This document shows, piece after piece, positions 1 through 10,971 of a stretch of 64,000 nucleotides of DNA (the stretch's first letter is position 1; each line of letters begins with the position of its first letter). The position numbers and the translations under genes were made by a program. This stretch comes from Megalonaias nervosa (lineage: Eukaryota > Mollusca > Bivalvia > Unionida > Unionidae): NCBI GenBank assembly GCA_016617855.1, contig JAECUM010004953.1, positions 1 to 64,000 on the forward strand. Direction: 5' to 3'. The notes under the pieces were generated by a model that ran no database searches, was not told where the DNA came from, and was given only the letters and a program-made list of their open reading frames with translations.

Positions 1-89
1 AGATGCAAAAACTGATCATATCTAAATGACTACATTTACATACACTACTTAATAACACTAACAACTTATTATGGTGATTCTTTCTGTTT

Positions 90-760
90 TTTTGTTTACT
101 ATCAGCTTTCTCCTCATATTCAATGTATTTAAACAATGCCATCCAAGTTTTCTGTCACCACACTATCATGAAAATACCTATTCCACTACATACTGAATTT
201 TATCTTGGTTTTATTTGTAGGATAATTAAGATCAAAACCTTCTATGTATTAAACACCTTGACAGAAAGCACCCTGATAGAAAGCACCTTGCCAGATTTCC
301 AGTTATTTTAAATGATGGTTAGGACAACAGAAGCCAATTTAATGTCTAGTATTTTTGAAAATAAGATAAAAAAAGATGAACATAAACTCATTCTGTATTT
401 CATATTGTATAATTTTAAAAATGAAATATCATTCTCAATGATCGCAACTGGCATGCACATTCTTCCTGAAGGATTACGACGGAAAAATGGCTTACAAGCT
501 TAAAACAATGTTTCTTTGAAATATAATGCTACTTATAAAATTGTCTGTTGCTGAACATCATTTTCCACAGATATATAATATAGTTTAATGAAGTTTTGTT
601 GCTTGGCTTGATCACTAACTCAACCTTATGCATTGTATAACACTAAATACTCATCAACATTGTTTTTTTTATAGTGATGCCAAATTTTGATACGAAAACC
701 ATTCATACGTCAAGAAAAGAATTAACAGGAAAATACCCTACTAAAACCATTCTCTTTCAC
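90..760. repeat. Diverged dispersed repeat, copy A (copy B at 24120-25050)
   Basis: Collinear matches to copy B include 'ctcctcatattcaatgta' with 'ctcctcatgttcaatgta', 'tttctgtcaccacactat' with 'ttcctgtccccacattat', and 'tcaagaaaagaattaacagg' with 'tcaagaaaagaattaatagg', in the same order and at similar spacing. No coding frame survives in both copies, so the element type is unknown. Confidence 0.6.
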
Positions 761-1305
761 AGAGATTTCAGCATAGATGACTGTAGACTTTTTTACACTA
801 TTCATTTTATTTAGCAAGAAAATGTCCGCTGTGCCTTTATCACAGGAAATCTGATAAAGTTTACATGGAAAAGCACCCAAGTGCTTATCTAGAATAAGTA
901 TGGTACATCAGAGTTCTAACATTCAAATATACATCTGTTACTAAAAATGTATCTATTCACTATACTGTTATAGAAGAAACTTTCTTAGGGGCTTAAGATT
1001 CATTTTCCAAAAAGTCTATACATGATAACTGCAGTTCCTAAGTAGAATTTTGGACTATGAATTACCTGGTATTTGTAAAAAACACCAAAAACATTTATCT
1101 GCCAAGTTATTAATAACAAAACTGGAACTGTACTGGAAGAAATATGTATCATGCTGTTTTTCTTGAGACTGAAAAGCCTATGTTTATGCAAAGTTGCTTG
1201 GCATGCCTGTTTACTTAAATGCTGTATGCTAGAAAAAGAGTAAAATAAAACAAACTAGCTAGCAACCAATCATTAAATTCAGGCAAATGTTAAGATACTT
1301 TTTAC

Positions 1306-1331
<26 letters not shown>
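1306..1331. repeat. (TA)n microsatellite
   Basis: Uninterrupted TA dinucleotides, followed by a short imperfect 'catatacatatag' stretch. Confidence 0.9.
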
Positions 1332-1343
<12 letters not shown>

Positions 1344-3866
1344 GTAATATCTATATACATTCATATTCCTTCAAACCTCAACATATTAAGTTCCACAAAT
1401 ACTGTGCCCTGGATTTACAATATTCTATTCCAACTTTAAAATGTAACAGTTAAAAAGTACAGATGAATAGATCAAGCTGGAGCCCTTAGTAAATATGTGT
1501 TTTGGAATGTATAATAACATGAAGTGTACAATTACATCTATACTAATATTTACTTAATTACTGTTTCTGGTTACTGGTATAATGCTATAATAAGGGATAG
1601 ATATGGGTATGGAACATTCAAGAATACATAATTTGGTCAGGTTAAGGACTAATTATTTTCATAGAGTAATTTCAGTTATATGTACAAGATATGAGATATG
1701 GACAGAACATAAAAGAAAACTGCAAAAACAATTACAATCACATGAAGTTTACCCACATCTCTGGTAAGAAGACTGTCTTTTACAGTTTTACTGATACTAG
1801 TTTAATTGAATTTTTTTTAATACATGAGATCTTACCACTGTTCCTCTATTGCTCACAATAATCAAAACTTTTACAATGGGCATGATCCTGGAATAAATCA
1901 ATCAGATACTGATACATGTATTACATTAAAACACGATTTGAGCAAGCTCTATCAGCAACTATCTGTCAGTCAGGAGTGCAAAACGCATCATGAATAGATT
2001 GATTTTACTAACACTGATATGAACAACCACCTGCTAAATACAAGCAGCAGCCATGATTATCAAAATATGTTTCAACACTGCTATGAATGACTAGATCACA
2101 AAACCAGATATAAACACTACAGATCTCTATTTGTCATTTGTACCTATGATTACTGAGTAGTGTCTGAAAGCAGACTGCAGACTGTACTGAATCAATCGGC
2201 ACAAAAAATGTCTACCTAAATGGTACTGGTAGAGTTGTGTGTTAAAGATTGTAAATCAGACTCATATACCCATCACACGAACACTATTGTTTCATCATCT
2301 TCTAAATCTCTATTATAATCAACAAGTCCATTTTAAAGTATCAGCAATCAGAGATGTACATAGGGAGTTCAGAGTCTGTGTGTTTATCTGTTTTGAAAAC
2401 CTGCACAATACCAATAATGTCATAAATAGAGGCTCTCAAATGGGTAATGATTTAATATTGAATTTATAAAAACAAGTTGAATAAATTAGTTTTTGCGAAC
2501 CTTGGCAAGCAAAAGCTGACATTATTCAATGAGTTTCATAAATTTAATATTAGAACATTACCCATTTTGAGATTCTTTTTATCAGATAGTTTTTATTTCA
2601 GTGGAAATTATTTAGATACAAAGAAGATTGAATAATTTCATTCATTCTGACAGATGCCGTACCTTCATTTGCTGTGTGCAAAAAACAGTCCCAAACAAAG
2701 TTGAACAAGTAAAAGGTAGATGATACTTTTTACAAACTATAAATCAAAGAACAAGCATCCATCTGAATAAACAGAACATTTTACAAAGACAAAATCATTT
2801 TTCAACACAGAATGTCCAATGCATGTGATGTCACATTGTTTGACATGGTATACAGTACCAGTTAGAGTAGGCCTAGAGTACATGATCCTTCTTTACCCTA
2901 AAATGTCACTTTCACTACTAAACATTACATTGTTGTGATATTTATGTGAAAAGAGGATTACTGGATGCAGAAATTCCTATATTTACTACAATGTATTTGT
3001 GACCAGATATTTGCAGTATTTGATTTGGAACAGTAGACTGTACAAAAGAGGTAAACAAATTTCTTCTTGGGGCAGATTTGCATCACATATTAACCACATA
3101 AATATGCTGCAGTTGGATCAAGTTCTGTTGGCTGGGAGACCGGTTTATGTCCACATTCTTCTGTGAAAAGAGGTGAGTATATTTACTTCTGTAAGTTAAA
3201 CATTTAAACCATGCTTGTATACAGGGTGGATTCTATGTTACAGATATAATGCCCCCTCCCTCACCCCCTATCAAATAAGCAATACCCTCAGTTTTACTGC
3301 TTGTTGTTGTTCATGTCTTGGGGTTTTATGCCATTTTTCATATGATGATATTGTTATATATGACATAACAAACCCCTGTGGGGGTAAATTGGCCATATTC
3401 AGACACACATGATTTTTCCTTAATTCCCTTTCATTGAGTCAAGTTGAAAATTGGCTGCCAAAATGTTCATTGAAAACAAAAAATTCCAGATGGCAGGGTT
3501 AAAAAGATTTTCCCACAGTCGCAGCTAATCAGTAAACTGAATACTGCACAATAATTTTATGGGATTATTTGAACCAATCAGAATCACATAAAGTGATATG
3601 TAACATGTAGTGACATCAAAAATATGAAACTGTACCGACTATGTGATAATGAGATCTAATCACCTGGTACTACTGTAGCATGATAGGTACTTCTGTAATG
3701 GCTCACCTGTGTTGCTACAATACACTATGGCTGGGGTGATGAAGGTCTTTTTTTAAAAAGTTGTTTGTTTCCTTCAGATAATCCAATGAGAATTTTCAGG
3801 TATTTAAGTTCAGACCATTTATTCTTTGTAACTGCAGAGTGTTGATACCATCCCTGATAATTTTTA

Positions 3867-4370
3867 GCAATAACATGATTTTCAAATTAGCTGCTGAGGT
3901 AGCCATACTGGATGAAAGATCAATAACATTGCCTTTAGGACCAACCAGACATTAGAACACTTCTGGTGAGAACTATAAATGAATATCACCATAAATTCTG
4001 GAGGAGTAATAACAAGATTTTCAAGATGGCTGCAATAGTGGCCATGCTGCATGTCAGATAGCATCATTTTCATTTAAGCCCAAACAGATATCATAAAACA
4101 CCCTCTTATGAAAACCCCATTTCAAACAAAAGGTGATAGCAAGATTTTCAAGATGACTGCCATGATAGCCATTCTGAATGTCAGATTGGCAACATTTTCA
4201 TTTAGGACCAATCAGACTTGTATGAAGTCTTTGTGTGAAAATCTCATGTTGATATGGCTTTCCACTTAGGAGTAATAGTGATAACAAGATTCGCAATATA
4301 GCAGCCATAGCTGTCATACTGAATGTCTGATTAATACCATGTTCATTTAAGACCAACTAAATGCCACAAT
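3867..4370 (+). repeat. Degenerate ~140-bp satellite, array 1
   Basis: About four diverged units start at 'ataacaagattttcaagatg'-like anchors near 3867, 4008, 4134 and 4276. Each continues through 'gccatactgaatgtcagat', 'accattttcatttaggacca' and 'gtgaaaacctcatgttgata'-like segments. The same unit forms arrays 2 (22440-23520) and 3 (29330-30770). Confidence 0.75.
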
Positions 4371-4875
4371 TCATTTTCTTCTGAAAACCCAATAACACCA
4401 GTAGAGCTTAAAAAAAATCATAAAAAATAGGTAAATTTATTTTCTCCCTGTCATGATGTCATTGAAGACTTAGCAATATGGTACCAAACAACCCTTGTGA
4501 TCTTGACCATGAACTTCAAACCATCCTACTCCTCTGTTAAACTAATATGCACCAAATTCAATAACAGTCCATAGAAACAGAAGATGATGTGCTCTTTTTG
4601 CAACAAATCTGGCAGGAGAAACAAAAAGAGATATGAAAAAAACCCAGAATTAACTAGAGAACCATTGATATTGTGCATGCATTCCAATAAACATAAGAAA
4701 GAAAAGATATGCACTAAAAAAATATATGCAAAAGGAGAATGGAATTTTACATCAGTGAAATCAGACCTCTTGTATATTCAAACCTCTATTCTGAAATATT
4801 ATGCTTAAGGGTTTTACAAAACTAATTAGTCGAGTTCTTAATTTAAACAAAGAAATATAAAAGGTAGTAAATTAA
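4371..4875. other. No gene recognised
   Basis: Two overlapping short ORFs on opposite strands near 4526-4808 show no recognisable domain. I see nothing else of note. Confidence 0.4.
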
Positions 4876-5347
4876 TAAGTCTACATAATGTGCCACATGA
4901 ATTATCAGTAAGTCTACATAATCACATGAATTATCAGTAAGTCTACATAATGTACCACATGAATTATCAGTAAGTCTACATAATATGCCACATGAATTAT
5001 CAGTAAGTCTACATAATCACATGAATTATAAGTAAGTCTACACAATCACATGAATTATGAGTAAGTCTACATAATCACATGAATTATCAGTAAGTCTACA
5101 TAATGTACCACATGAATTATCAGTAAGTCTACATAATGTGCCACATGAATTATCAGTAAGTCTACATAATCACATGAATTATAAGTAAGTCTACACAATC
5201 ACATGAATTATCAGTAAGTCTACATTATCACATGAATTATCAGTAAGTCTACATAATGTACCACATGAATTATCAGTAAGTCTACATAATGTACCACATG
5301 AATTATCAGTAAGCCTACATAATGTACCACATGAATTATCATTAAGT
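4876..5347. repeat. 29/33-bp minisatellite, about 15 copies
   Basis: The core is 'cacatgaattatcagtaagt' plus 'ctacataat'. An optional 'gtac', 'gtgc' or 'atgc' before the next core makes unit lengths alternate between 29 and 33 bp. Copies differ at few positions, mainly cag/taa/gag after 'gaattat', indicating recent expansion. There are no unique spacers. Confidence 0.9.
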
Positions 5348-5639
5348 CTACCTACTATGCCTACTGGCATTATTAAACAGGGTTTTGAAAGCACAGTGAA
5401 AGAGTTCTAAAACGTAAGTAACATATAACAAAACCAAAGATAATTCTGTTACATATAAAAAGTCATATACTGTGTTTACAATACAAATGCAAGTTGTATT
5501 GGATGAATCTGAAATATCTTAAGGGAAAATAGTGACTGTAAAATGAATCATGGAGAGTGCCATGGAAAAGTTAAAGACACAAAAGTTTGCCTGCATCACC
5601 ATATATACATGCTTTTAAGGTGAGTCAAACTGAAAACAT

Positions 5640-5770
5640 AGACTCTGATTTGCTATTGCATAATGCGTTGGTAGACCAGAATCTATTTTGTTTCTTCCAG
5701 TAATTACTCCTAATAAACTGCATACAATCATATCTGCCAGTGCATAACACAATGGTGGATCTGGATCCAT
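5640..5770. repeat. Double-hairpin dispersed repeat, copy 1
   Basis: Two degenerate half-units, 'actctgatttgct...gtagaccagaatct' and 'atatctgcc...tggtggatctggat', surround 'ttgcataatgcg' and 'tgcataacacaa' loops. Other copies are at 12845, 50415, 53878 and 55905. Confidence 0.6.
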
Positions 5771-7364
5771 GCAATTGGAGCCAACTTATATCGAGTGTAT
5801 GTGGTATATAAAATACAACGGGTCATACAGAAAACTGGTAAAACAATGTGACCTTACCCAAAGAACATTTGATGAGGATATAAAATATAATTTGATGCTT
5901 GACTGACAGTGGCCTCATGGCAACCTGCAACATCAGCATCTAACTTTTTTCAATAGCTGCAGATACTGAAATTTTCTTAAGAAAGTAAATGCATTTTTCT
6001 ATAATTAATGAAGACAAAACATCAACTTTTTCTTGCTTTGTGTTGTTAAATAACCAAATTCAGAATGATATTTGACAGAAATGAATTTCTGCAAAAAGTG
6101 GTATCCATCAATCTGACAGTAAAACCAATATTAGATGCATGAGGTTTGGCCTCATCTTTAGAACCATAGCTACAAATAAGCATGACACTGGAACTCCTCA
6201 CAAAATAATGCAAACAATGTTTAAAGAAGACAAAGAATTAAACACAGTGTGATGAAAATATAATTGCATAGACTTTAATAAAAATTTAACATGCAGAAAA
6301 TACCAATCATACTTCCTCCACAAGTTGTACTGGCTGCCATGTATAACCTATCATGTGCTGAAAAATGGTGTTAAACCCAAAACAACAACCAACATCCATC
6401 AGAAACAATCAAATCTACTGATTATCAGAATATCCAATCAAACCTGCCCTAATGGTAAACTTTATATAGCTGACACCTGGTCACAATGACCATTCAGTAT
6501 TCCCCATGAAATGTCCTCTGTAAAAGACATGTTTCTGCCATTTGATAGTCAGAGAATGGTTTCTTACGTCCTAAAGTAACACTTTAACCATGTAAACAAA
6601 GCATTTTGTTTTCCTGAGAAAGGTCCGTTTTGTTACAAACATGTCATGTGAATTTATATGAAAACCAACCTTATCTTGTTTACATTCACAGCAATTGCCA
6701 ATTTATCCTCTTGACTTTAAATGGCTAATCTCTCCCTTGCTAATTTAAGAATTTGAATATTGATGCTATTGTTTAGCAATTTGTTGTTTGGGCAAACACT
6801 CAAGGTAAATTATCATCACTGGAGGAGGGTATGTGCTGATTATCGTATTCAAATAAAATATTGAGAACTAATTTTACCCCAAATTCGCTTTTTTAATAAA
6901 TCTGATGTATCAACAATTCCTATGAATGTTTATGGCCAACTAATAGTTTGGGAATCAAGATCACAACAAACTCTTTCTACATACTCTTCAAAATGCAAAA
7001 TTCCAATTTAGCTTTCAAATGCTGCTCAGTTCTGTCTGACAAGTGGATTATTTGAATTACACCCCCACCCACCCCCAGCTTAACTATTATTGCAGTATGG
7101 AATATCTGCATAATCCAAATGCATTGTTGTCCAGGAAAAATGATCAGATAGTCACAATGTACTAACCATGTTTTCATTTAATTCTAATGCATGTTTGAGA
7201 TCAAAATATTAGATGGTATTTAATCATTAGCTTGCTCTTTTCAATTCAAGAATAGATAACTGATCAACACTACAGTCACTATTTAAGATATTTTGTTAAT
7301 TTAAATGTTAGGGTCTGCTTTGCTGTATTATACAATAACAAAGAACTGTGGTTGAAAACTATGT
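5771..7364. other. No gene; one SINE-like 3' tail
   Basis: A segment near 6320-6400 ends in 'aatggtgttaaacccaaaac', which resembles the 3' tail of molluscan short interspersed elements. No tRNA-like head is visible beside it. No coding signal is seen. Confidence 0.4.
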
Positions 7365-7550
7365 GGGAGCAAAAGGATCTTGGTAGAGTCTCAGAATCAT
7401 AATCTAAGGGTCACATGATTGATACCTACCCAGGTCAATCCAAATAGACTGCCCTGGTGCATTCTTGGGAAAGAAACTTAGCTCCATTTCTTTGGCATGA
7501 TGTAGCACAAAATGTTCTAAAAGTGTCACTAAAACCAGCCAACAACTTTT
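7365..7550 (+). mobile_element. tRNA-derived SINE
   Basis: A Pol III A-box-like TGGTAGAGTCTC lies at 7381-7392 and a B-box-like ATGATTGATACC about 23 bases later. A core-type segment 'cttgggaaagaaactta' and 'ctccatttctttggc' follows, as in the conserved central domain of metazoan SINEs. The 3' boundary is uncertain. Confidence 0.65.
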
Positions 7551-8389
7551 CATATGACATCATGATGGGAACTGTGTTTCAAATTAAATGCCATCAAAAA
7601 TCTTTGATCACGAGTCACCAGCCAATTATTGCCTAATCTTTATCTCATGCCTCAGACTGAAAGAATAATATACAAGTCTTCCAAAATTCAATGCTATAAG
7701 ACAAACGATATTCCTAATGTATCACTGGTTTTTATACAGTTTTACAGTTAGTTTCTCAGTTATATCTTACCTACATTTGTCTTGGCATTTCTAAAATCTA
7801 AAGAACTAACCCCATAGAAAGGAAAATGTATCTGATTGGAAAATTTAGAAAAGCTTTCAATACAAAATTATAGACTGACTGTCTGATAGTCTGTTGACCA
7901 CTAACAAAACATACAACACAACCTGTGTCCAGTTTATATTTATCAAAGAGTATTAAAACTCTAGAATTTATATCAATTTTCTATACACTGTGCCTCTTGT
8001 TGTTATCAGTTAATTAAAATAGATCCAATGGTAAAATGCCCAGTAAATTAAATGGCATATTTGGTTTTCATGACCAGCTGAAGCACCAGGTCAATCTATT
8101 GCGATGTGCATGGGGTTATAGTGCAGACTCCAGCCAGTGCACAGATTCAACTAAATTATACAATTACTGTTATTGGTACATGGTATTCACTGTTACAGTC
8201 TAATCTTTATTATTTTATAAGCAAAAGTTAGAACTTCTAACGTACACATGGTAGTGTCAGTATATATTATTTAAGACTCATATGTTTTTGAATGTATACA
8301 TTTGTATTGCACTATTGTGCTATTTCTATTCAATTAGTTAAGTTTTGTGAGTTTAATGCTATTTTTCAGCACAAGATAGACTATACAGG
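7551..8389. other. No gene recognised
   Basis: AT-rich unique-looking sequence. Short ORFs only, none with a recognisable domain. Confidence 0.4.
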
Positions 8390-8525
8390 CCAGTCAGTAT
8401 ATTTAGTGGAGGAAAACCCTGGGAAGAACCATAACTGCATTGACCAAGCTGAGACTCACACCCATGCAAAATGAGATGTCAGTGATCAGTAAAAGGAGTG
8501 CTTTAGACCACACAGCCATTTCAAT
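8390..8525 (-). mobile_element. tRNA-like SINE fragment
   Basis: On the minus strand the head reads TGGCTGTGTGGTCTAAAGCA, resembling the 5' half of a class II (Leu/Ser-type) tRNA. 'catgggtgtgagtctcag' in the B-box position and a body with 'cttcccagggttttcctcca' follow. Boundaries are approximate. Confidence 0.5.
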
Positions 8526-9859
8526 TTGAAAGACATGTTATACTTTTTAAGGATTGTCTAGCAACAACTAGATCTGTCAGTAAGTGTGTGTTTACAGAAT
8601 ACCTATCCCCCCATAAGACATGCAGTATAAATAGAATTTTTAAAATTTTTATAATTGGGGAAATAACTTAAAAAGGTCTAATCTGACAAAGATGAAACTT
8701 AAATGGTACACAAACTCATCATAATACAAATGTATGCCTAGTTTCTTGGGTAGTTCTGGAGACATTAACTGGACAATACTGTCATAGCTGGATGGACAGA
8801 CAGACAGACACAATTTGAAATAAAAATAGGGATAACTATAAAAATGTTGATCAGATGGTCTCCATTTCTTTACAGGACACAATGTCTAGTCTAGTCATGA
8901 AACAAAAGCTTACAATGTAACATGAACATATCTCAAAAGGGTTTTGCAAACCTATTTTATTTGCTATATTATGCAGAAGGGGTTGGGCTGCTAGTTCTCA
9001 TGACATAAGATAAGCCCTTCCACAAAAGGATTCAGGAGATATTGGATAAACAAAAGTGTTCTGGATGAAGGTCAAGCCTTGGACTGAAGTATACATGACC
9101 TCATTTTTTGAGGGTTCATTATAAAACAAGAAAATCCATAAATGCATCCTCTTACCTGTTACAATAATGCTGCTGATCAAGTGACACATAAGTAAACAAT
9201 CCCTGTGACCTTTACCTTTGACCTTGTAAACCATACACTCCCCTGTTAATACATAATAAACTTCATAACAATACATTTATGGAGACACATAGCCCTTAAC
9301 AGTTCAACCCTGCAAAATAAACAATTCACTCATTCAACTTCACCTTTGATACCTGGATCAATCATTCCCAAGGGACACACAATGTACACCAACAATACAT
9401 TATACAAGCCCACTCCCCAAAAGAAACTGACCACTGTGACCTTGACCTTTGACCTGTTGATTGCCACAACAGCAGAAATATTTACATTCCATGGCAAAAC
9501 ATCTTTCCTTTGTCTGGTGTCAATTCAAGATTTATACATCAGCTCACGATGATCTTGACCTTGAAGCTCCTTGGTTATTAATCTCCAGTGACATTTACCC
9601 CCTTCCAACTCCTGATGCATTTGCATTTGTGGACTAAGTCTGATGCTGATACCCTGATGTAAACATGAGATACTGTCCTTTGAAGCACCCTGACCAAAAG
9701 TTGATGCCAGTCAGATGGACTGATGGATGGACAGATATTGTGAATACCAAGTCTTGCCTACTGCGACATTTGTGGCAGGCAAGACATAAACTCAAAATGA
9801 CAGTGTGGCTGAATTGCAAAAGCTTTGGGTTTTTTTTTGCTGAATGGTGTAGTATTTCT
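8526..9859. other. No gene; interspersed repeat fragments
   Basis: Segments such as 'tgaccttgacctttgacc' (near 9435-9460) and 'tggatggacagacagaca' (near 8790) are typical of molluscan interspersed repeats. ORFs here are short and unrecognised. Confidence 0.45.
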
Positions 9860-10340
9860 TATGTTGCACTCCACATATCAAGTTATACTACTCTGCAGTA
9901 AGCGTGTCTGAGAAACTAAACTAAATGCAAAGTTAATGCTGATCAGTGGAATGTGAACTATAGATCACAGTGACTTAGTTTTAACTGAAAAGTGAGAAAC
10001 ATCCACATACCAAGTTATAAGACTCTTCAGGCTATAGCATCTGAGAATCTGAACTCAAATCGAAAGTTTGTGCAAGTCAATGGCATATGAAATGCCAGTG
10101 ACAGTGACCTAATTTTTATTTAAGATTGCAGTATTCTTCATTATGCTACTGTATACCAAGTTACATGACTGCAGGCAATAGTGTCTCACAAACTAAGCCA
10201 AATGCACAGGTCACTGTGGTGAAATACAAGTCACACTGACCTGGTGGGGACTGAAGGGTGTAATACTTCTCATAATGCATCTATATTTCAAGCTGCATGA
10301 CTGCAAGCAACATCGTTTGAAAAATTGAGCTTATGCAAAC
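9860..10340. repeat. Degenerate ~140-bp tandem repeat, about four copies
   Basis: Units recur at the anchors 'catatcaagttatacta', 'ataccaagttataagact', 'ataccaagttacatgact' and 'atttcaagctgcatgact', about 134-146 bp apart. Each is followed by 'gcaggcaatagtgtctgaga'-like text and 'cagtgacct'. Confidence 0.7.
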
Positions 10341-10818
10341 AAACCCTAACCTTGAGAAACTATACTTCACATAAAGTAAATCATTGAATCAATAAATATA
10401 GGTTATTATGACCCAGTTTTCATGTTATTGTTACTTGCTTTCATAATAGGGACCCACGACTATTAACAGGAAAAATGGAATTAATACACAAGATCTGCAT
10501 TAATGTTAACCCAAGACTCTACCAATGGAATGAAAACCCCTGATGCCTTTAGGATGGAATTAGATTTCATCTGTATTCTATATATATCTCTGCTGATGTG
10601 AACCACAAAATGTTTGTGTAGAAATCAGAAGAATGATTGAACATTGATGTGAGCCACACAGAAGTATGCGTAGAAATCTGAAAAATGATTGAATATTGCT
10701 CACATGCATATTACAGTGTATACACAAATTGGTAAAGTATATCTGATTCTTTTTTCAATGCCATAACTGTTCCAATGGCCACAAGGGCAAGTAAGTGTAT
10801 AATACAATCTAGCTCTCC
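10341..10818. other. Sequence directly 3' of the mannosidase stop, possibly 3' UTR
   Basis: Contains a short duplicated stretch ('gatgtgaaccacaaaatg' and 'gatgtgagccacacagaa', near 10600-10660, each followed by 'gtagaaatc.gaa.aatgatt'). Otherwise nothing. Transcript end not determinable. Confidence 0.4.
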
Positions 10819-10971
10819 TCATAATAATCTCACTTTGTATGTAACAATTTCCATTGGTTGTAAATTTAAATCAGCTGTAGTCTCAATCACCTCTTCCTCA
10901 TATAACAGGGACAAACTCATGGCTGTGGCTGACATCACCTCTATCTCTTTAAAGATACTGGAAAGCGCAAC
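10819..10971 (-). CDS. MAN2A: MAN2A terminal exon with stop codon
   Basis: The acceptor is tttctccacag. It encodes [20 protein letters not shown] then [20 protein letters not shown] and [10 protein letters not shown], followed by the stop at 10819-10821. 'L.PMEI.T...RL' is the normal family C-terminus, so the protein is complete at this end. The 3' UTR extent is unknown. The nearest AATAAA on this strand is at 10115-10120, inside a degenerate repeat array, and is only a weak candidate. Confidence 0.93.
   Translation of the reverse strand, partial: VALSSIFKEIEVMSATAMSLSLLYEEEVIETTADLNLQPMEIVTYKVRLL

Larger units (their letters stand above)
1..3866. other. 3' flank of the mannosidase gene, no gene recognised
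   Basis: Short ORFs on both strands show no family resemblance. The stretch holds a diverged duplicated segment (90-760), a TA microsatellite (1306-1331) and a molluscan-style interspersed fragment near 3290-3410 with the 'ttggggttttatgccatttt' and 'acaaacccctgtgggggtaa' motifs. Nothing else stands out. Confidence 0.5.

Noticed and set aside
4876..5347. CRISPR-like direct repeats
   Set aside because: Units abut or have only a 4-base variable insert; there are no unique spacers, no cas genes, and the context is eukaryotic.
7381..7426. Functional tRNA gene
   Set aside because: A- and B-box-like text is present, but no cloverleaf with a proper anticodon stem forms by eye, and a SINE core follows.
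10115..10120. Poly(A) signal for MAN2A
   Set aside because: A single AATAAA on the minus strand about 700 bases past the stop lies inside a degenerate repeat; without transcript data it cannot be called.
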